From assembly GCF_021864535.1 (NCBI RefSeq), contig NZ_JAKJIC010000003.1, forward strand, positions 235,941 through 299,940: a DNA stretch of 64,000 nt. Direction: 5' to 3'. Numbering within the stretch: the stretch's first letter is position 1; each line of letters starts with the position of its first letter. The translations under genes and the position numbers were made by a program. The DNA comes from Oryzibacter oryziterrae. GTDB taxonomy: Bacteria; Pseudomonadota; Alphaproteobacteria; Rhizobiales; Pleomorphomonadaceae. Positions 42,715-50,067 of this stretch are shown in pieces. The notes beneath the pieces were generated by a model, which searched no databases, was not told where the DNA came from, and saw only the letters and a list, made by a program, of their open reading frames with translations.

Positions 42715-42730
42715 CGCAAGGGGCGTGCCA
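42715..42730 (-). promoter_or_regulatory. Sigma-54 promoter of flgI
   Basis: On the minus strand, TGGCACG-CCCC-TTGCG is a near-perfect -24/-12 element with exact GG-N10-GC spacing, 48 bp before the flgI ATG. Confidence 0.85.
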
Positions 42731-42825
42731 GAGTGTCAGCGGGAGCTGCCTCGCGGGAAAGTTCTTGAATTCGCGACGGTTTTTCAAAGTCGCGTCTGGA
42801 AGCCACTTGTGGAGAAGCCCGGTGG

Positions 42826-42842
42826 GCGGCAAGAGTTGCCGG
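42826..42842. promoter_or_regulatory. Candidate FlbD-type site between flgI and fliX
   Basis: GCGGCA-AGAGT-TGCCGG, a 6-5-6 palindrome like the flgE site with one mismatched outer base, 96 bp upstream of the flgI -24/-12 element and 5 bp from the CtrA box at 42847. Confidence 0.6.
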
Positions 42843-42846
42843 GCTG

Positions 42847-42861
42847 TTAACGAAGCGTTAA
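42847..42861. promoter_or_regulatory. CtrA box upstream of fliX
   Basis: TTAA (42847-42850), seven bases, TTAA (42858-42861): perfect. It is 49 bp before fliX. fliX is a CtrA target in Caulobacter, which supports the call. Confidence 0.7.
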
Positions 42862-42909
42862 CCTTGGTCGGTCGATATTGCCGGGCATGGACTTGAGGGA
42901 AGGGACGCG

Positions 42910-43332
42910 ATGCGTATTCAGGGGCCGACGCGCACAGGTGGGGTGACGACCAGTGGTCCGACCCGTCGCAGCGACGCGTCCGGAGCCACGTTTTCGCTGG
43001 GTGTTTCGGAAGAGACGCCCAAGGCGTCCGCGCCGGCCGCAGCCCACAGCCTCACCAGTCTCGATGCGCTGATCGCCCTGCAGGCCATCGATGCGGACGC
43101 GCCGCGCAAGCGCCGCAAGGCGGTTCGCAAGGGGCATGACATTCTTGACAAGCTGGACGAGATCAAGGTCGGATTGCTCTCGGGCACGCTTTCAGGGGAC
43201 GCCATCGAGCGGGTTCTTGGACTTCTCGACGATGTGGAGACGACGGGCGACGAACGCCTCGACGGGCTGATTGCGGACATCATGCTCAGGGCCGAAGTGG
43301 AGCTTGCCAAGCTCGGCCGCTACCGCAACTGA
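42910..43332 (+). CDS. fliX: Flagellar assembly regulator FliX
   Basis: A 140-residue regulator that in Caulobacter links completion of early flagellar assembly to FlbD activity and so to sigma-54 promoters. The N-terminus MRIQGPTRTGGV and the helical C-terminus (DEIKVGLLSGTLSGDAIERV) are FliX-like. ATG 42910 has GAGGGAAGGGACG upstream. It is the only gene of its unit with a CtrA box at 42847-42861. Its presence is consistent with the sigma-54 elements found here, and FlbD itself should be encoded elsewhere. Confidence 0.9.
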   Translation: MRIQGPTRTGGVTTSGPTRRSDASGATFSLGVSEETPKASAPAAAHSLTSLDALIALQAIDADAPRKRRKAVRKGHDILDKLDEIKVGLLSGTLSGDAIERVLGLLDDVETTGDERLDGLIADIMLRAEVELAKLGRYRN

Positions 43333-43472
43333 CGAAAATCACTGGTAACGCTCTGATTCTTTTATGGTTTATCGTCGTTGTAGACGATTGAACATTTTAT
43401 CGACTTGGCCGTTGTCCCGCGCGCCCTTGATAGCTATATTCCGCCCGCGTTCGTGGTGTGAGAGGACAGTCG

Positions 43473-43889
43473 ATGTCGATCGAACTTGCGGAAGATTACC
43501 GGCCGTCAGACGACGAGCCGTTTATGAACGATCGCCAGCGTGAGTATTTCCGCAGAAAGCTCCTGCAGTGGAAGGATGACATCCTTCGCGAGAGCAAGGA
43601 AACGCTCCAGAATCTTCAGAATGAGAACATCAACCTGCCGGACATTGCTGACCGGGCCTCGTCGGAGACCGATCGGGCCATCGAGTTGCGCGCGCGCGAC
43701 CGGCAGCGCAAGCTGATCTCCAAGATCGAAGCGGCGATCAAGCGGCTGGACGACGGGTCCTACGGCTATTGCGAGGAAACCGGCGAGCCGATCTCGCTGA
43801 AGCGCCTCGACGCCCGCCCGATCGCCACGCTGTCGATCGAAGCGCAGGAACGGCACGAGCGCCGCGAGAAGGTCTATCGCGACGAGTGA
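43473..43889 (+). CDS. dksA: RNA polymerase-binding regulator DksA
   Basis: A 138-residue coiled-coil protein that binds the RNA polymerase secondary channel and, with ppGpp, adjusts transcription. D57 and D60 with A62 (DIADRASSET) are the tip residues. The zinc-finger region, YGYCEETGEPISLKRLDARP, keeps only C100 of the four zinc cysteines, a feature shared by many alphaproteobacterial DksA proteins, so it probably lacks zinc. ATG 43473 is preferred over GTG 43458 because GAGGACA lies before it. It is followed by a strong terminator. Confidence 0.93.
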   Translation: MSIELAEDYRPSDDEPFMNDRQREYFRRKLLQWKDDILRESKETLQNLQNENINLPDIADRASSETDRAIELRARDRQRKLISKIEAAIKRLDDGSYGYCEETGEPISLKRLDARPIATLSIEAQERHERREKVYRDE

Positions 43890-43916
43890 TCGCCTGGATC
43901 TCGACGGATGAATTTG

Positions 43917-43948
43917 AAGGCGCCACGCGGCCAGCGGGCGCCTTTTTT
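43917..43948 (+). terminator. Rho-independent terminator of dksA
   Basis: The stem AAGGCGCC (43917-43924) with GGCGCCTT (43937-43944) has a 12-base loop and a run of six T. Confidence 0.9.
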
Positions 43949-44001
43949 GTTGCGCTGATATCTGAAGATGATTCCACCTCCGGCGCGGTCTCCCTGATGA
44001 C

Positions 44002-44160
44002 TTGGGGAAGGGGAGACCGCGCCTTTGGGGATGGACCCGTGTCCGGACTTGGGGAAGGGACCGGGTCGCTTGAACTGCCTGCGGCCAATTGGGGAGCGGC
44101 CTCAAGGCAGTGTCCGGTCCGCGGGATGCTTGGGGAGCGGCGGACCGAATTGGATTGGGG
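44002..44160 (+). repeat. Array of six TTGGGG elements in the dksA-flgH intergenic region
   Basis: TTGGGG starts at 44002, 44025, 44049, 44089, 44130 and 44155, often followed by A(A/G)(G/C)GG. Gaps between starts are 23, 24, 40, 41 and 25 bp. The region between convergent genes ending at 43889 and 44196 holds no gene; G-runs on the plus strand could form quadruplexes. Confidence 0.6.
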
Positions 44161-44195
44161 GGGCGCCCCGGGCTGGATGCCGGGGCGGCTCAGGA

Positions 44196-44948
44196 TCAGA
44201 AGGGGAGCAGGATGTCGAGCACCTGCTGGCCAGTGCGCGGCTGCTGCACGTCGCTGATCTGGCCACGTCCGCCGTAGGAAATGCGGGCTTCGGCGATCTT
44301 GGCGCTGTCGATGGTGTTGTCGGCGGCGATATCCTCGGGGCGGACGACGCCGGCGATGATCAGCTCGCGCACTTCCATGTTGACGCGCACTTCCTGGCGG
44401 CCCTCGATCACCAGGTTGCCGTTGGGCAGCGCCTGGGTGACGACGGCGGCGACGTTGGTCTTCACCGCCTCGCTGCGGTCGATGGCGCCGGTGCCCTTGT
44501 AGCTGGAGGCGCTGGTGTCGCTGGCCAGATTGCTGGCGGCCATGCCGGCGGGCAGGGCGATGGTATCGATGGCGGTGCCGAGCGCGCCGCCAATGCCCTG
44601 GCTGTCGCTGCCGGCGCGGGTGCGTTCGGTGGAGTTGTCGATGGCGGCCTTGTCGGCGATGTCGACCTGGACGGTGAGGATGTCACCGACGTTGCGGGCA
44701 CGCTGGTCCTTGAAGAAGGTGCGCGAGCCGGACTGCCACAGGGAGTTGGAGCTGTAGGCGACGGGCTGAACCGTCGGCATGGGCATCTGGACGGGGCGGT
44801 AGCCGGGTTGGGTAGTGGGGTTCTCGATGGCCGAGAGGGCGGGCGTCTTGCCCACTGCCGAAAGGCGATCGATGGTCGATCCGCAGCCGGCAAGACCCGT
44901 GGCCGTCACGGCCAGCGCCAGGAGGAGGGAGGGGGAGATGCGCATCAT
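44196..44948 (-). CDS. flgH: Flagellar L-ring protein FlgH
   Basis: A 250-residue outer-membrane lipoprotein that forms the L ring. The lipobox LAGC with C22 ends the signal. SLWQSGSRTFFKDQRARNVG, DILTVQVDIADKAAIDN and the C-terminal GRGQISDVQQPRTGQQVLDI match FlgH. ATG 44948 has GAAGAGA upstream; the longer frame begins with TTG. It follows flgA closely and is the last gene of the flgF-flgG-flgA-flgH operon. Confidence 0.95.
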   Translation of the reverse strand: MMRISPSLLLALAVTATGLAGCGSTIDRLSAVGKTPALSAIENPTTQPGYRPVQMPMPTVQPVAYSSNSLWQSGSRTFFKDQRARNVGDILTVQVDIADKAAIDNSTERTRAGSDSQGIGGALGTAIDTIALPAGMAASNLASDTSASSYKGTGAIDRSEAVKTNVAAVVTQALPNGNLVIEGRQEVRVNMEVRELIIAGVVRPEDIAADNTIDSAKIAEARISYGGRGQISDVQQPRTGQQVLDILLPF

Positions 44949-44959
44949 GTCGGGTCTCT

Positions 44960-45946
44960 TCAATTGATGGCCGAAGCCACTTCACTTACCGGGCCGGAAC
45001 CGCTCACTTCGACCGTGCCGTTCTCGGTGACGACGCCCTGGATGGTCCGGCGGGACTGTTCGTTGAGGATCGACACGAGGTCGCCCTTGCCGCCGTCGCC
45101 GAGGGCTCGCCCACGGGCACTCAGAGTGAGGCCGGGCTTGCGGAAGATGATGGTGACGAGCTGTCCGCGTTCGATCAGACGGGGCGGTTCCACGTCGGAG
45201 GTGGCGATCTGCTCACCGGCGCGCAGGGCGCGCTTGGCGGCCATCTCGTAGAGTTCATGCGGGTCCAGGATGGCCATGGGCGACAGGCGACGGCGCTCGA
45301 TGCGGGACATGCGGATGTCGGACGCGTGGATGACGTCGCGGCGGTCGACCGGGCGGGCCAGCGTGGGGATCTCGATGGTCTCGATCGCGCGGCCCTGGAC
45401 GCGGATGCGAGTGTCGCCGGCACCGATGTCGATGTCGAGCTCAGCGTCGAAGCGGCCGCTGCCGTTCTGGTAGATAAGCTCGGAGACGACCACGGGCGCG
45501 GAGGACGAGGCGTCGGCATTGATCGGCTTGATGTCGCCGTCGAAGGTCAGCGACACGTTGTCGGTCGCAACACCCATGCGACTGCCGAGGGCGTCGCGCA
45601 GGAGGTTGGTCATGCGGTCCATGTCGACGATGACGGACTGGCGAACGACCGAGACGCTGGCGAAGTTGGGCTCTGCGTCGATCGCCAGGCCGGCATTGCG
45701 CGCCGCTGCGAGCGCCTGGGCAGCAGGCAGGGCGCCGTTGACGCCGACCGGCGGGGCGCGGAAGACGGGCTGGGCGGCCAGGTCGCCGGCGTCGAAGAAC
45801 AGGTCGCCCAGCGTCACGATGTCTGCGTTCACCAGCACCGACTGGCGCAAGGTGGCGGCATTGGCCGAAGACTGCGCGATCAGCCCGGCGGCGGCGAGCG
45901 CCAGCACGACGGCGATTGCGAAGCGGATGAGGAAGAGACGGGTCAT
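44960..45946 (-). CDS. flgA: Flagella basal body P-ring formation protein FlgA
   Basis: A 328-residue periplasmic chaperone for P-ring assembly. The Sec signal ends near ANA-A (residue 30). The C-terminal SAF-type domain (residues about 195-325) contains PVDRRDVIHASDI, LYEMAAKRALRAGEQIATSD and VTIIFRKPGLTLSARGRAL. ATG 45946 is six bases from AGGAGG (45954-45959), better spaced than ATG 45949. The 11-bp gap to flgG supports one transcript. Confidence 0.93.
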   Translation of the reverse strand: MTRLFLIRFAIAVVLALAAAGLIAQSSANAATLRQSVLVNADIVTLGDLFFDAGDLAAQPVFRAPPVGVNGALPAAQALAAARNAGLAIDAEPNFASVSVVRQSVIVDMDRMTNLLRDALGSRMGVATDNVSLTFDGDIKPINADASSSAPVVVSELIYQNGSGRFDAELDIDIGAGDTRIRVQGRAIETIEIPTLARPVDRRDVIHASDIRMSRIERRRLSPMAILDPHELYEMAAKRALRAGEQIATSDVEPPRLIERGQLVTIIFRKPGLTLSARGRALGDGGKGDLVSILNEQSRRTIQGVVTENGTVEVSGSGPVSEVASAIN

Positions 45947-45957
45947 CATGGGCCTCC

Positions 45958-46743
45958 TCAACTCAGGTTGGCGGTGGTCTGACTCATCTCGTCGGCGGCC
46001 TTGATGATGCGGGAGTTCATCTCATAGGCGCGCTGAGCTTCGATGAGGGATGACAGCTCGGAAACGGCTTCGACGTTGGAGGCTTCAAGGTAGTTCTGCA
46101 GCACCGTGCCGTAGCCTTCGTCGCCGGGGTTGCCGGTCTGGGCCGGGCCGCTCGACGAGGTTTCAAGGAACAGGTTGTCGCCGATGGCTTCGAGGCCGGT
46201 CTTGTTCATGAAGCGGGCGAGGTTGATCTGTCCGAGCGTGGTGGTGGTGGTGGCGTTGCCGACCTTGGCCTGCACCGTGCCGGTGTTCGAGATGGTGATG
46301 TCGGACGCGTTCTGCGGGATGGTGATGGCGGGCTGCACCGTGTAGCCATCCTCGGTGACCAGCGTGCCGGTGCTGTCGATCTCGAAGGAGCCGTCACGGG
46401 TATAGGCGGTGCGGCCGTCGGGCATCAGCACCTGGAAGAAGCCCTCGCCGCGGATGGCGACGTCGGTGTCCTTGCCGGTGGCCGTCGGGTCGCCCTGGCT
46501 CATCATGCGCGGCGTGGAAACGATGCGCACACCCGAGCCGATCTGCACGCCGGCCGGCACCTGGGTGCCGCTTTCCGACGTGGACGAGCCCTGCCGGCGC
46601 AGAGTCTGGTAGAGCAGATCCTGGAAGTCGGCGCGCATCTCCTTGTAGCCGGTGGTGCGCATGTTGGCGATGTTGTGGGAGATGACCGCGACGTTGGTCT
46701 CCTGGGCCATCATGCCGGTGGCGGCAATGTTGAGCGCTTTCAT
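45958..46743 (-). CDS. flgG: Flagellar distal rod protein FlgG
   Basis: A 261-residue structural protein of the distal rod. It begins MKALNIAATGMMAQETNVAV and SHNIANMRTTGYKEM, the axial-family motif, carries the FlgG-typical DTDVAIRGEGFFQV, and ends with SNVEAVSELSSLIEAQRAYE and MNSRIIKAADEM. Length agrees with the family norm of about 260. It sits 20 bp after flgF. Confidence 0.96.
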   Translation of the reverse strand: MKALNIAATGMMAQETNVAVISHNIANMRTTGYKEMRADFQDLLYQTLRRQGSSTSESGTQVPAGVQIGSGVRIVSTPRMMSQGDPTATGKDTDVAIRGEGFFQVLMPDGRTAYTRDGSFEIDSTGTLVTEDGYTVQPAITIPQNASDITISNTGTVQAKVGNATTTTTLGQINLARFMNKTGLEAIGDNLFLETSSSGPAQTGNPGDEGYGTVLQNYLEASNVEAVSELSSLIEAQRAYEMNSRIIKAADEMSQTTANLS

Positions 46744-46763
46744 GGTCGAAGATCCTCAGCCGG

Positions 46764-47507
46764 TCAGGCGGTTACGGTGCCAAGGCGGTCGACGGCCTTG
46801 GATTTGAGTTCGTTCTGCTGCTTCATCAGCGAGGCGATCTGCTCGTAGGCGCGTTGCACCTCGATCATGTTGGTCATCTCGCGCACGCCGGAGACGTTCG
46901 ACCGCTCGATCGCGCCCTGGGCGATGCCAGGGAAGGTGGGAACGGTCGGGGGCAGGGAGCTGTCGTAGAGATTGATGCCGACCTTGGAGAGGACGGAGGG
47001 ATCGTTGAATTCGGCGAGCTTGAGCTTGCCCTTGGAGCCAGCGCTCGAGGAGACGGCGCCATCAGCGGAGATGGTGATGTTGGTCTCGCTGCCGGCGAAG
47101 ATGATCTCGCCACCCTGTCCGAGCACGGGGTTGCCGTCCGGCGTGATCAGGCGGCCGTTGACGTCGAGCTGGAAGTTGCCGGCGCGGGTATAGCGTTCGC
47201 CGTTGGGCGTCTGGACCGTGAAGAAAGCCTGGTCATCATTGAGAGCGACGTCCAGCTCGCGGCCGGTCATCTCGATGTTGCCAGCCGAGAAGTCGTTCAC
47301 CGTGCCCAGTTCGCGCACGTAGGAGTTAGCCCTGTAGTTCGCCGGGAACATCGTTCCCGACGCCTTGGGCATCGTGGTTTCTTCAAAATCGACGGAGACT
47401 TTCTTGAAGCCGTCGGTGTTGATGTTGGCCACGTTGTTGGCGATGACGTCCAGCTTGCGACGGAGCGCAATCTGTCCCGACAACGCCACAAGAGTCGAAT
47501 TCTCCAT
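46764..47507 (-). CDS. flgF: Flagellar proximal rod protein FlgF
   Basis: A 247-residue rod protein. It starts MENSTLVALSGQIALRRKLD and VIANNVANINTDGFKK. The axial motif near residues 26-34 and the C-terminal GVREMTNMIEVQRAYEQIAS are diagnostic. ATG 47507 has GGGGA eight bases upstream; a TTG five codons earlier is less likely. It is the first gene of the flgF-G-A-H operon with a sigma-54 promoter at 47574-47589 (minus). Confidence 0.95.
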   Translation of the reverse strand: MENSTLVALSGQIALRRKLDVIANNVANINTDGFKKVSVDFEETTMPKASGTMFPANYRANSYVRELGTVNDFSAGNIEMTGRELDVALNDDQAFFTVQTPNGERYTRAGNFQLDVNGRLITPDGNPVLGQGGEIIFAGSETNITISADGAVSSSAGSKGKLKLAEFNDPSVLSKVGINLYDSSLPPTVPTFPGIAQGAIERSNVSGVREMTNMIEVQRAYEQIASLMKQQNELKSKAVDRLGTVTA

Positions 47508-47573
47508 GGCGGTATTCCCCAAGTCCTGTTCGATCGCGCTACGCTCCCCAGCGGCGCAATCTGGAACATTAAC

Positions 47574-47589
47574 TGCACGGGGCGTGCCA
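47574..47589 (-). promoter_or_regulatory. Sigma-54 promoter of flgF
   Basis: On the minus strand TGGCACG-CCCC-GTGCA has the exact -24 hexamer and GG-N10-GC spacing; only the first -12 T is replaced by G. It is 67 bp upstream of the flgF ATG. Confidence 0.82.
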
Positions 47590-47675
47590 ACATGGAAAAG
47601 ACAATTAAAACATATAGATAGATGATTAATGGCGGGGTGATCCGGACTGCCGAATTTGCCGCTAGGCAGGATTGG

Positions 47676-47692
47676 CCGGCAAAATCTGCCGA
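47676..47692. promoter_or_regulatory. Candidate FlbD-type site between flgF and fliL
   Basis: CCGGCA-AAATC-TGCCGA, the same 6-5-6 form as at flgE with one outer-base mismatch, 86 bp upstream of the flgF sigma-54 element. Confidence 0.6.
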
Positions 47693-47696
47693 CGCG

Positions 47697-47722
47697 TTAA
47701 CCAATCGTCAACCTTTCGTTAA
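47697..47722. promoter_or_regulatory. Double CtrA-like box upstream of fliL
   Basis: TTAA (47697-47700), N7, TCAA (47708-47711), N7, TTAA (47719-47722). Two one-mismatch CtrA boxes share the central TCAA. Confidence 0.55.
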
Positions 47723-47855
47723 CTAATATGAACTCAGCATCAAGCTTGGGACAGCGGGAAAGAATCGTTGCCCCGGCAAAGTCGATCGCGGACTCTGCTC
47801 ACAGTGAGATTTGAGTCGGTTTGGGCAGCCGATCGAGGAAAGAAGCGCGGCAGTA

Positions 47856-48365
47856 ATGGCCAAGAAGCCACAGACCGAAGGGTCCGAGGACGAGGCCGGC
47901 GAAGGCGAAGCCGGTGGGTCCAAGAAGAAAAAGCTGATCATCATCGGCGGAGCGGCTGCGGCTGTGCTCCTGATCGGTGGCGGTGCAGCCTTCTTCCTTC
48001 TGGGCGGTTCCAAGGAGCCTGCTGCCGAAGCGGTGATGGCCGTGCAGGAAGAGCAGCCGCACGCCTATTACTTCGATCTGCCCGTGATGATCCTGAATCT
48101 CTCCACCGCCGATGAGCGGCCAACCTTCGTCAAGCTGGAGGTGGCGCTGGAGGTGAGCGATCAGAAGATGCTCGACGTGATCAAGCCGAACCTGCCGCGT
48201 GTGCTGGATGCCTTCCAGACCTATATGCGCGAGCTCAGGGCGTCCGACCTGCAGGGGTCGGCGGGGCTCTATCGCCTCAAGGAAGAGTTGCAGCGGCGCG
48301 TGAACATTGCGGTCTATCCGGCGCGCGTCGACGACGTGTTGTTCAAGAATGTCATCGTTCAATAG
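47856..48365 (+). CDS. fliL: Flagellar basal body-associated protein FliL
   Basis: A 169-residue inner-membrane protein that associates with the stator. A Lys-rich cytoplasmic stretch (SKKKKL) precedes one membrane segment at about 27-49; the periplasmic SPFH-like FliL domain follows (YYFDLPVMILNLSTADERPT, RVNIAVYPARVDDVLFKNVI). ATG 47856 has a distant GAGGA; TTG 47811 is in frame with 15 more residues. It is the first gene of the fliL-fliM operon. Confidence 0.93.
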   Translation: MAKKPQTEGSEDEAGEGEAGGSKKKKLIIIGGAAAAVLLIGGGAAFFLLGGSKEPAAEAVMAVQEEQPHAYYFDLPVMILNLSTADERPTFVKLEVALEVSDQKMLDVIKPNLPRVLDAFQTYMRELRASDLQGSAGLYRLKEELQRRVNIAVYPARVDDVLFKNVIVQ

Positions 48366-48376
48366 GAGCGGATTGA

Positions 48377-49597
48377 ATGGCTGACGGCGATGACGAAGAA
48401 GACATGTCGATGGACTGGGGCGCGGCCCTGGCCGAGCAGCGCGAAGGCGACGGCATGGAAGACCTCGCTGCTGAGTGGGGCGCCGCGCTGGAAGAGCAGG
48501 GTGTAGAGAACGCCGATGCGGTGGCAGCCCAGTGGGCCGCCATGATCGACGACGGGGAAGGGGAGCTCGAGAGCTCCACCCGTGGCGCCGACCGCGTGCT
48601 GAACCAGGAGGAAATCGACAACCTCCTCGGCTTCAATCTCGACGACCATGTGGCCAATGACCAGAGCGGCATCCGCTCGCTGGTCAACTCCGCGCTCGTG
48701 TCCTACGAACGCCTGCCGATGCTGGAAATCGTGTTCGACCGCTTCGTGCGCGAGACCACGACCTCCTTGCGCAACTTCACGTCCGACAACGTCGAAGTGT
48801 CGCTCGACAGCATTTCCTCGGTGCGCTTCGGCGACTATCTGAACTCCATCCCGCTGCCGGCCATCCTTGCCGTGTTCAAGGCGGAGGAGTGGGACAACTA
48901 CGGCCTCGTCACCGTCGACAGCTCGCTGATCTATTCGATCATCGACGTGCTCCTGGGCGGCGGTCGCGGCACCACGGCCATCCGCGTCGAGGGCCGGCCG
49001 TATACCACCATCGAAATGAACCTCGTGCGCCGGATGATCGAGCTGCTGCTCGCCGACTGCGAGAAGGCCTTCGCGCCGCTGACGCAGATTCATTTCAACC
49101 TGGAGCGTCTCGAAACCAATCCGCGCTTTGCGCCGATCTCCCGCCCTGCCAACGCCTGTATCCTCGTGCAGTTCCGCGTGGACATGGAAGATCGCGGCGG
49201 CATGGTGGAGATGCTGCTGCCCTATGCGACCATCGAACCCATTCGCAATCTGCTGCTGCAGATGATCATGGGTGAGAAGTTTGGTCGCGACAACATCTGG
49301 GAAGGGCATTTGGCGACCGAGCTCTACCATGCCGAAGTCGAGGTGGACGCGGTGCTGGTGGAAGAAGAACTGCCGCTTTCGATGGTGATGGACCTCGAAG
49401 TGGGGCAGACGCTGCTGTTCAACGTGGCGCCCAATGATCCCGTGTCGATCAAGTGCGGCGACATTCACCTGACAGCCGGCAACATGGGACGGCTCGGAGA
49501 GCGCGTCTCGGTGAAGATCAATCGCAATCTCAAGCGCCCGCGCATGACGCTGGCAGCCTTCGAGCGTGCAGTCCAGAAGGAGATGCAGATAACATGA
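48377..49597 (+). CDS. fliM: Flagellar motor switch protein FliM
   Basis: C-ring protein for rotation switching, 406 residues. The CheY-binding peptide LNQEEIDNLLG is at about 75-85 instead of at the very N-terminus. Before it is an acidic extension with three Trp-centred copies, MDWGAALAEQ (W14), AEWGAALEEQ (W34) and AQWAAMIDD (W53). After it come the FliM middle domain (about 110-310) and the C-terminal SpoA domain. The extension is not part of the E. coli protein. The stop overlaps the next gene by 4 bp. Confidence 0.94.
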   Translation: MADGDDEEDMSMDWGAALAEQREGDGMEDLAAEWGAALEEQGVENADAVAAQWAAMIDDGEGELESSTRGADRVLNQEEIDNLLGFNLDDHVANDQSGIRSLVNSALVSYERLPMLEIVFDRFVRETTTSLRNFTSDNVEVSLDSISSVRFGDYLNSIPLPAILAVFKAEEWDNYGLVTVDSSLIYSIIDVLLGGGRGTTAIRVEGRPYTTIEMNLVRRMIELLLADCEKAFAPLTQIHFNLERLETNPRFAPISRPANACILVQFRVDMEDRGGMVEMLLPYATIEPIRNLLLQMIMGEKFGRDNIWEGHLATELYHAEVEVDAVLVEEELPLSMVMDLEVGQTLLFNVAPNDPVSIKCGDIHLTAGNMGRLGERVSVKINRNLKRPRMTLAAFERAVQKEMQIT

Positions 49598-50067
49598 GCG
49601 GCAATTTCAACCTTGGTATCGCAATTGAGATTGTCGTGGCCGTGCTGCTCGTCCTGACCATCTTCTATTGCGCGGTGCTCAATCGTCGCCTGACGCGTCT
49701 GCGTGCGGATGAGGAAATCCTGCGGGCCACCATCTCCGAGCTGATCACGGCGACGGAGATCGCCGAGCGGGCGATCTTCGGTCTGCGGGCGACCGCGGCC
49801 GAATGCGAGAAGTCGCTCGGCGCGCGCATGGGATCTGCCGAGGAGCTTCTGGGCAATCTCGACCAGCGTCTGTCTGCGGGTAATGAGATCGTTAAGCGGA
49901 TTGGGGCTATCGTCGGTGCCGCCGGTGGACCGGGCGCGCCTGTCGTTGCGCCAAAAGCGACGGAAGTGCCGCGCGAGTCCGCTGCCAAGACCTTGCAGGC
50001 TGCCGCTGAGGCTGCTGCCGAGCGCCTGTCGGCGTTGCGGCGGGCTCAACGCGAGGAGGCCGCGTGA
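49594..50067 (+). CDS. DUF6468-like membrane protein of the fliM operon
   Basis: A 157-residue protein with one N-terminal membrane segment (about 7-29, AIEIVVAVLLVLTIFYCAVL) and a long helical region with coiled-coil character (NRRLTRLRADEEILRATISE onward). Genes of this type are found between fliM and a MotE-like gene in many alphaproteobacterial flagellar clusters, but the function is unknown. It overlaps fliM by 4 bp (ATGA) and the next gene by 4 bp (GTGA), so it is tightly coupled. Confidence 0.75.
   Translation: MSGNFNLGIAIEIVVAVLLVLTIFYCAVLNRRLTRLRADEEILRATISELITATEIAERAIFGLRATAAECEKSLGARMGSAEELLGNLDQRLSAGNEIVKRIGAIVGAAGGPGAPVVAPKATEVPRESAAKTLQAAAEAAAERLSALRRAQREEAA

Larger units (their letters stand above)
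47508..47855. other. Divergent control region flgF | fliL
   Basis: About 350 bp with no gene. In order it carries the flgF sigma-54 element (47574-47589), a CCGGCA-N5-TGCCGA palindrome (47676-47692) and two overlapping CtrA-like boxes (47697-47722). The layout parallels the flgI | fliX region. Confidence 0.65.

Noticed and set aside
43558..43889. Possible frameshift in DksA because three zinc cysteines are missing
   Set aside because: The frame is intact and the altered motif CEETGEPIS is common in alphaproteobacterial DksA.
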